Part shown: piece after piece, positions 25,338-32,615 of the stretch
Position numbering within the stretch: position 1 is the first letter of the stretch
How the letters are laid out: each line of letters starts with the position of its first letter
From: Bacillota bacterium
Lineage (GTDB): Bacteria > Bacillota > Clostridia > Lachnospirales > Lachnospiraceae
Direction of reading: 5' to 3'
Length of the DNA stretch: 34,978 nt
NCBI GenBank assembly: GCA_023420935.1
Contig: JAEZUR010000047.1
Location: 1-34,978 of the forward strand
Notes under the pieces: generated by a model
The model's input: only the letters and a program-made list of their open reading frames with translations
Database searches by the model: none
Told to the model about the DNA's origin: nothing
Made by a program: the position numbers and the translations under genes

Positions 25338-26435
25338 CTACTGATTATTTTCTGCTTTTACTGTTTCATAATAAGATGTATCAATTACATCTTCCACCTT
25401 TAATTCCTTTGCAATCAATCCATTTTCAGTTGCAAATTTAATTAACGTAGTTACCTTATCAAATGATGCATCCGTTAATTCTGGAGAAAGATTGCCAAAT
25501 GTTTCATCAAAGCTATTTGCTTTTTGATAAGCTTCCGCATTGATCCCACCTTCTTGTGCTAGCAACAATCCATATTGCTTTGGATTATTCTTGATGTAAT
25601 CCTGTGCTCGTTTTAATGCCCTAATAATAGCTTCCGCTACAAGCGGATTCTCAGTAAGGTATTCACGACGACCTGAGAAGAAATATTGACATGACCATTC
25701 ATCATGTTCCTCTGAAGTTTCAATCACTTTACCAAGTCCAAGGGATTCATAATAGTAAACGGAATACAAAGCGGTTGGTAATGCATCTGCCTCTTTTGAT
25801 GCAAAAATAGTCTGAGCATCTGCAACTGCATTGACAACATTAATCTTACTTTCATCAAGATGATTTGCCACAACCAAATCCTCAAAATATTTATGTGCCG
25901 TTGTCCCTTTGGCAACAATTACTTTCTTACCTTCTAAATCTGCAGAAGATTTAATATCTGAGTCATTTTGAACTAATATACCAAAATGGGCATCTGTATT
26001 AACAGCAGCAAAAACTTTTATGTCTATATCATTATTAATTGCCACTAGATTTGGTAAATCTCCATATACCGCTAAATCAATCTCTTTGGATCCATATGCC
26101 TCATTGATTGCTGGACCCGCTCCTGCGAAGCCTTTATACTCAACCTTGTATCCTACTTTTTCTAATTCCTCATCAATATATCCAAGCTTTTGAGCAATTT
26201 TTCCATTCTCTAACAGTTCTCCATTGCTACCAGGAGCAGCAATTCGAACTATTTTTAATTCCTTCTTTTCATTCTCTTTGGTAACCCTCTTATCACCTGC
26301 ATCATTTCCTGATTTCACAGTATCAACTGAAACGTTGGAATCTTGTTTTTTACTGCACCCTAATGCTAGAATTATCATTGTTATACAGACTATAAAAAAT
26401 GTAGCTTTTTTACTCCATACTCTTCTCATATTCAT
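25338..26435 (-). CDS. NitT/TauT-type ABC substrate-binding lipoprotein (paralogue a)
   Basis: 365 residues; AGAGGTGAGAAAAC precedes the ATG. Lipoprotein signal ends IILALGC. Core: IAQKLGYIDEELEKVGYKV, FAGAGPAINEAYGSKEIDLAVYGDLP, KKVIVAKGTTAHKYF. It belongs to the same family as binding proteins b and c but the clefts differ. It is translated directly after metK (12-base gap) and before radical-SAM paralogue a, so it is the binding protein nearest the reductase genes. Confidence 0.82.
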   Translation of the reverse strand: MNMRRVWSKKATFFIVCITMIILALGCSKKQDSNVSVDTVKSGNDAGDKRVTKENEKKELKIVRIAAPGSNGELLENGKIAQKLGYIDEELEKVGYKVEYKGFAGAGPAINEAYGSKEIDLAVYGDLPNLVAINNDIDIKVFAAVNTDAHFGILVQNDSDIKSSADLEGKKVIVAKGTTAHKYFEDLVVANHLDESKINVVNAVADAQTIFASKEADALPTALYSVYYYESLGLGKVIETSEEHDEWSCQYFFSGRREYLTENPLVAEAIIRALKRAQDYIKNNPKQYGLLLAQEGGINAEAYQKANSFDETFGNLSPELTDASFDKVTTLIKFATENGLIAKELKVEDVIDTSYYETVKAENNQ

Positions 26436-26447
26436 GTTTTCTCACCT

Positions 26448-27626
26448 CTATATATATTTTATAATCTCATCCAACTTATCTAACTGTTCCCAAGGAAGAT
26501 CAATATCCGTTCTACCAAAATGTCCATAGGCTGCCGTTTTCTTATAGATTGGTTTTCTAAGATCTAGGGCATTGATGATTGCTTCTGGTCTTAAATCAAA
26601 TACTTTCTCGATAATATTAACAATCTTTTCTTCGTCATAATTTCCAGTTCCAAAGGTATCCACTGCTATGGATACTGGTTTCGCAACACCAATGGCATAT
26701 GCTAATTCAATTTCAATTCGACTAGCTACCCCTGCTGCTACTAAATTCTTCGCAACCCATCTTGCTGCATATGCTGAAGAACGGTCAACCTTGGTTGGAT
26801 CTTTTCCTGAAAAAGCGCCGCCTCCATGTCTTCCTGTTCCACCATAAGTATCTACAATAATTTTTCTTCCGGTAAGTCCTGCATCCCCTTGTGGTCCACC
26901 AATTACAAATCTACCTGTAGGATTAATGTAATATTTCGTATTTTCATCCAATAAATCTTCTGGAATTACTTCTTTAATTACATATTCAGTAACATCTTTT
27001 TTAATCTGTTCTTGTGTCACCTCTTCACTATGCTGAGTGGAGATTACCACAGTATCAATTCGTTTTACCTTATCATTCTCATCAAATTCTACGGTTACTT
27101 GTGATTTACCATCCGGTCTCAGATATTCTAAGGTACCATTCTTTCTTACTTCCGTAAGTTTTCTTGTTAAACGATGGGCAAAAGAGATTGCTGGTGGTAG
27201 ATATTCTTCTGTTTCATTGGTTGCATATCCAAATATGATTCCTTGATCTCCTGCTCCTGTACCAAAATCTTCGTTTGCTCCTTCTTGTTTTGATTCATAA
27301 GCTTTATCTACTCCAAGTGCAATATCAGCGGATTGCTCATCGATTGAAGTTAACACGGCAATGGAGTCTGCATCAAATCCACCTGCGTTTTTGGTATATC
27401 CGATCTCTCGTATGGTATTTCTGATTACTTTTGGAATATCAACATAAGCGTCTGTTGTAATCTCACCTACTACCAATGCCAAACCTGTTGCTACTGTTGT
27501 TTCAGCTGCTACTCTTGAATATGGATCTTGTTCAATCAAGGCATCTAAGATTGCGTCTGATATTTGATCTGCTATTTTGTCTGGATGACCCTCTGTTACT
27601 GATTCTGATGTAAATAATCTTCCCAT
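26448..27626 (-). CDS. metK: S-adenosylmethionine synthetase
   Basis: 392 residues from the ATG at 27626 (AAGGAAG upstream); the frame is open further but without similarity. Makes SAM from methionine and ATP. The signature blocks are complete: TSESVTEGHPDKIADQISDA, GAGDQGIIFGYA (binds ATP), PDGKSQVTVEF, GGPQGDAGLTGRKI and GGGAFSGKDPTKVDRS. It heads the transcript that continues through binding protein a, radical-SAM a and the nitrogenase-like genes and has its own promoter plus RNA element A, so it is probably made on demand for this pathway. Confidence 0.95.
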   Translation of the reverse strand: MGRLFTSESVTEGHPDKIADQISDAILDALIEQDPYSRVAAETTVATGLALVVGEITTDAYVDIPKVIRNTIREIGYTKNAGGFDADSIAVLTSIDEQSADIALGVDKAYESKQEGANEDFGTGAGDQGIIFGYATNETEEYLPPAISFAHRLTRKLTEVRKNGTLEYLRPDGKSQVTVEFDENDKVKRIDTVVISTQHSEEVTQEQIKKDVTEYVIKEVIPEDLLDENTKYYINPTGRFVIGGPQGDAGLTGRKIIVDTYGGTGRHGGGAFSGKDPTKVDRSSAYAARWVAKNLVAAGVASRIEIELAYAIGVAKPVSIAVDTFGTGNYDEEKIVNIIEKVFDLRPEAIINALDLRKPIYKKTAAYGHFGRTDIDLPWEQLDKLDEIIKYI

Positions 27627-27710
27627 AATTATTCTTCCTTTCTTATTCCAACTATTTGTGTTCAGTTGTTTCTGTGTTACGCTATCCAAAAAAGCTTTTA
27701 AGAATAACGC

Positions 27711-27770
27711 AAAAAGAGGTTTTAAGCAGTATTCTTAATACTGTTTAAAACCTCTAGTTGTCTAGTCAGT
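27711..27770 (-). promoter_or_regulatory. Repeated RNA leader element with terminator hairpin (copy A, metK leader)
   Basis: Minus strand: TGACTAG-ACAA-CTAGAGG leads into an 18-bp hairpin (27715-27733 with 27737-27755, one mismatch) and TTTTT. It begins about 30-40 bases after the start of transcription and ends 85 bases before metK. It has the layout of a transcription attenuator or riboswitch. It does not match the S-box or SMK-box SAM riboswitches. Confidence 0.78.
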
Positions 27771-27808
27771 TTATTCCTTACTATTTCAATATGTATTATA
27801 TGTTTTGA

Positions 27809-27837
27809 ATTATAAATCATATATCCTACTTTGTCAA
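27809..27837 (-). promoter_or_regulatory. Consensus sigma-A promoter of metK and the following operon
   Basis: TTGACA (27832-27837), 17-base spacer, TATAAT (27809-27814): a perfect consensus. The -35 lies in an inverted repeat (ATCCTAC / GTAGGAT, about 27823-27853) that could be an operator. It starts about 30 bases after the end of the MATE gene. Confidence 0.88.
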
Positions 27838-27865
27838 GCAACTTTGTAGGATTTTTTAAAATTTT

Positions 27866-29218
27866 TTATATCTTAATTTCTGTCCATTTATCCGACCTAA
27901 AACGGTATGCGGTAAACATAACTCGAACAATCTGATCAAGCAAGACACCGATCCAGATTCCTACTAACCCCACTCCTATGATATTACAAAAAATAAAACC
28001 AAACAAAGGTCTTACAATAGCAACACCAATACCGGAAACGATGGCCGTAAATAAAGTGTCCCCGGCTCCGCGTAGACTTCCCATATAAACAACTTGCATC
28101 ACTTGCAAGGGAACAATGAGCGTAAGCATATACATAATCTGGACACCATATTGTATTACTTCTACATCTTGAAAGAACAACATAATAATATGTCTTCCAA
28201 ATATAAGATAGGTAACCGCTAACAATATAGAAATACAACTACCAAATATACTGCAAATCTTTACATACTTTTTTGCTTGTGAATGAAACCCTTTCCCTAA
28301 GCTTTCTCCTATTAGAGCTACGGCTGCAATGGATAAGCCATCGCCAAAAGAAAAGGACAATCCCATTACATTCATAGCTACTTGATTGGCTGCAAATGCT
28401 TTTGTTCCAAGCCTTGCTACCATAAAAGCAACTAACAGAAAACCAATTCGCATAAAAAATTGTTCCACCAAAATTGGCAACGCTAGTTTTATAATAGAAG
28501 ATAACGCGCTCCATTTTACTAACAAATGGTGTTCAACGATGAAAGAAAAGCTAACATAACTATCTTTTTTTATGACCGATGCAATACTCATACAAAGTGC
28601 TATCACAGTGCCGATAACAGAAGCAATCGCTGCACCCATGACTCCTAACTTCGGTAATCCAAGTCTTCCTTGTATCAATAAAAAACTACCAGATAAATTA
28701 ATAAAATTTGATATCAGATTAGTTTTCATAGCCACGGTTGGATTCCCAATCCCTCTTTGTACCGCATTGATGGATAAGGATAAAATATGAAATAGAAGAC
28801 ATCCTATAACAATTTGAAAATAGCAAACAGCATCGTCATGGGTATCTGCATTAGAGCCTGCTACGGATATAATAGAATCTGCAAATGCTACTCCAATTAC
28901 GCTAATCAATATGCCAAGAACCAAAGAGATAAGTATGCTAATTAAAAATATAGAATTTACTCCTTCTCGATCTTCTTGCCCTTTTCTTCTCGCCACTAAT
29001 GCAGATACTGCAATATTTAAGGACATAAAAATAGCCAAAGCAACAAACTTTGGATTCATGGTTAGACCAACTGCTGCAACTGCTTTTGTTCCAAGACTAC
29101 TTACCATTAGAGTATCTACAATTCCAACCAAGGCTACCAGAAAGTATTCCATAACAGACGGCCAAGCTAAATGCATTGTTTTATTGATGTACTCTCTATT
29201 TTCAATAAAAAGCTTCAC
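27866..29218 (-). CDS. MATE family exporter (second copy)
   Basis: 450 residues from GTG at 29216-29218, seven bases after GAGGAG. Twelve hydrophobic helices. N-terminus: MHLAWPSVMEYFLVALVGIVDTLMVSSLG, typical of the NorM/DinF-like MATE branch. Exporter driven by Na+ or H+. It follows YezD in the first transcript of the system, with RNA element B between. MATE genes are the usual partners of several small clostridial riboswitches, which fits the leader. Confidence 0.85.
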   Translation of the reverse strand: MKLFIENREYINKTMHLAWPSVMEYFLVALVGIVDTLMVSSLGTKAVAAVGLTMNPKFVALAIFMSLNIAVSALVARRKGQEDREGVNSIFLISILISLVLGILISVIGVAFADSIISVAGSNADTHDDAVCYFQIVIGCLLFHILSLSINAVQRGIGNPTVAMKTNLISNFINLSGSFLLIQGRLGLPKLGVMGAAIASVIGTVIALCMSIASVIKKDSYVSFSFIVEHHLLVKWSALSSIIKLALPILVEQFFMRIGFLLVAFMVARLGTKAFAANQVAMNVMGLSFSFGDGLSIAAVALIGESLGKGFHSQAKKYVKICSIFGSCISILLAVTYLIFGRHIIMLFFQDVEVIQYGVQIMYMLTLIVPLQVMQVVYMGSLRGAGDTLFTAIVSGIGVAIVRPLFGFIFCNIIGVGLVGIWIGVLLDQIVRVMFTAYRFRSDKWTEIKI

Positions 29219-29250
29219 TTCATCACTCCTCAAAACAGATTATTTAAATT

Positions 29251-29310
29251 AAAAAAGGTTTTAAATTGTACCCACTTACAATTTAAAACCTCTAGTTCTC
29301 TAGTTAGTTT
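29251..29310 (-). promoter_or_regulatory. Repeated RNA leader element with terminator hairpin (copy B, MATE leader)
   Basis: Minus strand: TAACTAG-AGAA-CTAGAGG, then a perfect 15-bp hairpin (29256-29270 with 29277-29291) and a run of seven T. It sits between the YezD gene stop and the MATE start. Confidence 0.75.
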
Positions 29311-29315
29311 CACGA

Positions 29316-29474
29316 TTAAATTATTCGTACCTTTTCACACTTTTCAAGTTGTATTACCTTCCCATCTTGTACTACAACGGTAACGGAACCATACTGCATG
29401 GTCTCAAGGAATTCTTTTATTTTATTAATGTCCCTATCACTAATAATATTTTTACGTTGATTGCCTGCTTGCAT
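29316..29474 (-). CDS. YezD family (DUF2292) small protein
   Basis: 52 residues, ATG seven bases after GGGGG. The second half is diagnostic: ETMQYGSVTVVVQDGKVIQLEKCEKVRII matches the family pattern YGSVxIxVQDGKVxQIEKxEK (written here in two parts: MQYGSVTVVVQDGK and VIQLEKCEKVRII). Function unknown; in many Firmicutes these proteins lie beside sulfate, sulfonate or methionine genes. First clear gene after the promoter at 29696-29724, so it heads the system's transcript. Confidence 0.85.
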   Translation of the reverse strand: MQAGNQRKNIISDRDINKIKEFLETMQYGSVTVVVQDGKVIQLEKCEKVRII

Positions 29475-29596
29475 TCATAGACCCCCTCTATTCTATGGGA
29501 TAACTTAAACTTTCTAGGTTCCATCTTACTTCCATTTTGATACAGAAGCATTTCCTCTCGATTTACACAACATTCTACATGCCATACTTGATTCAC
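29417..29596 (-). CDS. Possible 59-residue protein overlapping yezD-like gene
   Basis: GTG at 29594-29596 after AGGAAAGG, then a frame encoding MNQVWHVECCVNREEMLLYQ..., with HRIEGVYEC later; it ends inside the YezD gene in another frame, overlapping it by 58 bases. The composition looks protein-like up to the overlap. No family recognised. Alternatively this is an untranslated leader of about 220 bases. Confidence 0.3.
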   Translation of the reverse strand: MNQVWHVECCVNREEMLLYQNGSKMEPRKFKLSHRIEGVYECKQAINVKILLVIGTLIK

Positions 29597-29637
29597 GACC
29601 TTTCCTGTTTTTTAATGAATGGATTTCCTACGAACAT

Positions 29638-29678
29638 CATATTTGTTTACACTTTATATTTCCTAGTAAACTAATATG
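29638..29678 (-). promoter_or_regulatory. Inverted repeat in the yezD leader
   Basis: CATATT-GTTTAC and GTAAAC-AATATG form 12 pairs with two single-base interruptions, starting about 10-20 bases after the predicted transcription start. No T-run follows, so it is a leader hairpin or an operator, not a terminator. Confidence 0.4.
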
Positions 29679-29695
29679 ATTTATATGTAATTATA

Positions 29696-29724
29696 TTTAT
29701 ACTACTAATTCCTTTTTATGTCAA
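29696..29724 (-). promoter_or_regulatory. Sigma-A promoter of the yezD-MATE transcript
   Basis: TTGACA (29719-29724), 17-base spacer, TATAAA (29696-29701). It starts directly after the terminator of the preceding unit and leaves a leader of about 215 bases before the YezD gene. Confidence 0.75.
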
Positions 29725-29726
29725 GA

Positions 29727-29761
29727 AAAAAATGAGGCTATTATAAAATAGCCTCATTTTT
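29727..29761 (-). terminator. Intrinsic terminator of the SigD-type unit
   Basis: ATGAGGCTATT pairs with AATAGCCTCAT (29732-29742, 29747-29757) with a 4-base loop and T-runs on both sides; on the minus strand TTTTTTT follows. It closes the two-gene unit at 29772-30837. Confidence 0.85.
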
Positions 29762-29771
29762 ACTTCTATTG

Positions 29772-30248
29772 TCATGATTTTTGTTCTGTATTCTTATCGG
29801 ATATCATGTCCCATACTTCTTTTTCTTGTTTGTCGATCTCATTATCCTTTTTATGTACCTTTGCATCAAGAGCGATCGCATCAAGAATTCTTTTTACATC
29901 CTCAGGTGAAAACATCCCAATTGCCTTCCCCAAATCATTGATATTATCTCGGTTCACCTTTAAACAGCCACCTTCTGATAAATATATGGTTAGAATATTA
30001 TCTGTCTGTGCCATATTACCTAGATATAAAGCACGATGTTCGTTATCACAGTTAAATGGTACACCATGGTAAGTAATCTGATTGTTTTGATCTGCTAGGA
30101 AGGAATATGGTGCTCCCTTATTTTCTAGTTTCTTGGAAAATAAGTCCTTAAAACTACTACTGTTATCTGATTCAATATTATTGGGTGTAACGATTGAACT
30201 ACTACCTTTTTCCAACCCAATATTTTCTACTACGCTACCTATTTGCAT
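29772..30248 (-). CDS. Unknown protein, possibly motility-linked
   Basis: 158 residues; ATG after AAGGAGATTTAT. Polar, low-complexity N-terminus (VTPNNIESDNSSSFKDLFSKKL), a central folded part with QNNQITYHGVPFNCDNEHRALYLG and LSEGGCLKVNRDNINDLGKAIG, and a charged helical tail. No signal peptide or membrane helix. No family recognised. It follows the 30292 gene in one unit behind a SigD-like promoter. The SSSFKDLF start is reminiscent of flagellar hook-length proteins, but that is weak. Confidence 0.7.
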   Translation of the reverse strand: MQIGSVVENIGLEKGSSSIVTPNNIESDNSSSFKDLFSKKLENKGAPYSFLADQNNQITYHGVPFNCDNEHRALYLGNMAQTDNILTIYLSEGGCLKVNRDNINDLGKAIGMFSPEDVKRILDAIALDAKVHKKDNEIDKQEKEVWDMISDKNTEQKS

Positions 30249-30291
30249 ATAAATCTCCTTCTGTGTTATTTTTGATATGTTAATGTTTTCA

Positions 30292-30837
30292 TCACGTTTT
30301 CATATCAAATCCACTGTATGTTACCATATCTTCTTGGTTCGTTTCCTTTTTATCGTCTTTCTTCTCCACCTCAGGAAGATTCTTATATTCGGCTGTTTTC
30401 TTAAATTCAGAAGTAACATTTTGTATTGCCTTAATTAGAGGCTCTCTGTCTGGATCTTTCTCACTGATACTTCCAATCTCAAAACCTACTGCATCTTCCA
30501 CTTCTTTTTTTGACTTACAGTTTTTTAGTTTCTGCTCCATCATATCTCTTCTCATCTGGATTCGTACTACTTTAATGTAGAGTTGTGGATTGGTTTCTCT
30601 TATATAATTCATTTCGCTTACTGTAAGTTTGGCTCCAGATTGAACCTTTTGATTAATTCTTTCCTCATATATACTTTTTTCCTGGTCTGATTCAAACCTG
30701 CTTCGATTATTGGATTCCTTGATTTGATCTAAAACCTCTTTTATATTATTGGTATCCTTTTGTTTTTCATTATCTGGTTTTCTTTTATTTATAGTATGAT
30801 TCCAAAATGATATATTAGATAAAAAACTTACATTCAT
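30292..30837 (-). CDS. Unknown helical protein behind a SigD-type promoter
   Basis: 181 residues; ATG after GAAGGGAAAAT. Almost wholly charged and helical. Contains KLTVSEMNYIRETNPQLYIK, a stretch I know from several uncharacterised Lachnospiraceae proteins (K-L-T-x-x-E-x-x-Y-L/I-R-x-x-N-P-x-L-Y), followed by RRDMMEQKLKNCKSKKEVE. No signal peptide or membrane helix. First gene of a two-gene unit; the promoter suggests it is expressed with motility genes. Function unknown. Confidence 0.72.
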   Translation of the reverse strand: MNVSFLSNISFWNHTINKRKPDNEKQKDTNNIKEVLDQIKESNNRSRFESDQEKSIYEERINQKVQSGAKLTVSEMNYIRETNPQLYIKVVRIQMRRDMMEQKLKNCKSKKEVEDAVGFEIGSISEKDPDREPLIKAIQNVTSEFKKTAEYKNLPEVEKKDDKKETNQEDMVTYSGFDMKT

Positions 30838-30869
30838 ATTTTCCCTTCTTTCCTAATTCCTTTTCATAT

Positions 30870-30896
30870 ATATCGGCAAATTCTATGCAATTGTTA
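30870..30896 (-). promoter_or_regulatory. SigD (sigma-28) type promoter
   Basis: Minus strand TAAC (30893-30896), exactly 15 bases, then GCCGATAT (30870-30877). The SigD consensus is TAAA-N15-GCCGATAT: the -10 is perfect and the -35 matches 3 of 4. It lies about 33 bases upstream of the first gene of the unit. Confidence 0.7.
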
Positions 30897-31028
30897 ACAT
30901 ATCCCATATTTATAATATATTGGGTATTTATAAGTATCTATAATTATTTATAAATTTTTTAGTTCTTTTTCTTGATATGTAATTATTTTAGGTTTCTCTT
31001 TATACAGATAACATAATTATTGGAAAAA

Positions 31029-31057
31029 TTGACATTCTAATGTAAGAAGCGTAAAAT
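31029..31057 (+). promoter_or_regulatory. Sigma-A promoter of the alcohol dehydrogenase gene
   Basis: TTGACA (31029-31034), 17 bases, TAAAAT (31052-31057) on the plus strand, about 50 bases before the ATG. The remainder of the 30838-31109 gap is AT-rich and holds only this and the divergent SigD promoter. Confidence 0.75.
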
Positions 31058-31109
31058 TTTTTACACAAATTCATTCAGAATTTTAGACTTTAAGAAATGG
31101 AGAACCTAT

Positions 31110-32321
31110 ATGATTGAAACATTAAAAATAGCATCTTATCGCGTTGTACAAGGAATCATTGGAGCCACATTCCGCGTACTTCCTATCCCTACTCAAACCA
31201 TGGTTACTGGGAAAGGTTCTATGATGAAAATTCCTAGTATGTTGCAAAACAATAAAATTAATAAACTTCTTCTCGTTTGTAGCCATTCCGTTTATCAGAA
31301 TGAATTGCTTGATACGCTACTGGATGAATTACAAATGCAGCAGATTTCCTATACCATATTTGACCGTATTAAGCCCAATCCTACCGTAGAAAATGTGGAA
31401 GAAGGCTATGCACTTTATCTCCAAAACCAATGTCAAGCAATCATAGCAATTGGTGGAGGTTCCCCCTTAGATTGTGCTAAGATTATTGGTGTAAAAGCAA
31501 CGAATCATAATCTTTCTTATGAAAAAATGAAACGAATTTACCCAATCACATCACCGATGCCACCTTTTTTTGCAATCCCAACAACAGCAGGTTCTGGTAC
31601 AGAAAGCACCATTGCAGCTGTAATCAGTGAACCTGCAACACATAGTAAATATGCAATCAGCAGTCCTCTTTTAATGCCATCTCATGTAGTGCTAGATCCA
31701 ATGTTAACCCTAAGTCTTCCTAACCATATCACATCAACAACAGGTATGGATGCACTAACCCATGCTATAGAGGCATATCTTGGAACCATTGGAACGAAGT
31801 ATACGGATAAACAGGCTCTAAAGGCTTTAAAGATTATTTTTAATAATCTCGTTTCTGCTTATTTGGATGGTTCTAACGTAAAAGTACGGGCGAAGCTTTT
31901 GTACGCTTCCAATTATGCAGCAAATGCATTTACGAGAGCTTTAGTTGGATATGTTCATTCTATCTCTCATGCAATAAGTGCTTTATATGATGTACCTCAT
32001 GGGCTTGCCAATGCAGTCATACTACCTTATGTTCTGGAGTATTATGGAACGAGCATTTATAAAAAACTAGCACGCATAGCAATCTATACCGAAATTGGGA
32101 AAGCAGGACAGAAGGAAGATGTGTTGGCAAAACTAGTGATCCGACGAATTAAAGAAATGAATGAGACCATGGGAATCTCTACAAAGATTCCACAGATTCG
32201 AAAAGAAGATATCCCTACTATAGTAAATAAAGCCTTAAAAGAAGCTAACCCACTGTATCCTGTTCCAAAAATTATGGATACGAAAGATTGTGAGAAGCTT
32301 CTTCTAAAGCTTTGTGAGTGA
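31110..32321 (+). CDS. Iron-containing (type III) alcohol dehydrogenase
   Basis: 403 residues, ATG after GGAGAACCTAT; the only plus-strand gene. NAD(P)-dependent reduction of an aldehyde or oxidation of an alcohol. Dehydroquinate-synthase-like N-terminal domain with the nucleotide loop IGGGSPLDCAK; IPTTAGSGTES; the metal site uses the Asp and first His in GMDALTHAIEAY and the His pair in YVHSISHAISALYDVPHGLANA. Substrate cannot be read from sequence; butanol/lactaldehyde/ethanol-type roles are usual in clostridia. Stands alone between two minus-strand units. Confidence 0.92.
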   Translation: MIETLKIASYRVVQGIIGATFRVLPIPTQTMVTGKGSMMKIPSMLQNNKINKLLLVCSHSVYQNELLDTLLDELQMQQISYTIFDRIKPNPTVENVEEGYALYLQNQCQAIIAIGGGSPLDCAKIIGVKATNHNLSYEKMKRIYPITSPMPPFFAIPTTAGSGTESTIAAVISEPATHSKYAISSPLLMPSHVVLDPMLTLSLPNHITSTTGMDALTHAIEAYLGTIGTKYTDKQALKALKIIFNNLVSAYLDGSNVKVRAKLLYASNYAANAFTRALVGYVHSISHAISALYDVPHGLANAVILPYVLEYYGTSIYKKLARIAIYTEIGKAGQKEDVLAKLVIRRIKEMNETMGISTKIPQIRKEDIPTIVNKALKEANPLYPVPKIMDTKDCEKLLLKLCE

Positions 32322-32344
32322 ACTGGATACTAGACACTGTTGTG

Positions 32345-32593
32345 GACACTGAAAAGTCTCAAGTAAGGTTTTCTAAATTGGAATAACGGGATATCTATAT
32401 TCATTTGGCTGCCTTACCTTCCTAGGCATATTCGCTTTTAAGCCTCAGGGCATGTCAGAATTGCCGCTTTAGCGGGCGTCAATTCTGACTGAGTCTTAAG
32501 TCGAATATAAGCGCCGTCGTCAGCCGTTCAACGCCAAGCTGAATATAGATATCCCATTATTCCGTTTAGGTATTGATGAGACTTTTCAGTGTC
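32345..32593. repeat. 249-bp nested palindrome (MITE-like or structured RNA)
   Basis: Perfect 17-bp terminal inverted repeats (GACACTGAAAAGTCTCA, 32345-32361; complement 32577-32593), then 24-bp inner arms with one mismatch (32380-32403 and 32540-32563), then ATATTCG...CTCAG arms, and a central hairpin (TCAGAATTG / CAATTCTGA). The middle is visibly GC-richer than its surroundings. It occupies the gap between convergent genes and has no coding capacity. It may be a non-autonomous insertion element; no target duplication is evident. Confidence 0.75.
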
Positions 32594-32615
32594 AATATAC
32601 GTTATCGAATAATGA

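Noticed and set aside
27627..27808. SAM (S-box or SMK) riboswitch in the metK leader
   Set aside because: None of the conserved S-box blocks (such as GGCAACC or AGAGGTGGAGGGA) is present; the leader holds only the short repeated element and its terminator.
28239..28514. 91-codon frame inside the second MATE gene
   Set aside because: It is a shifted shadow of the MATE gene with biased Trp/Cys/Ser composition and no start signal.
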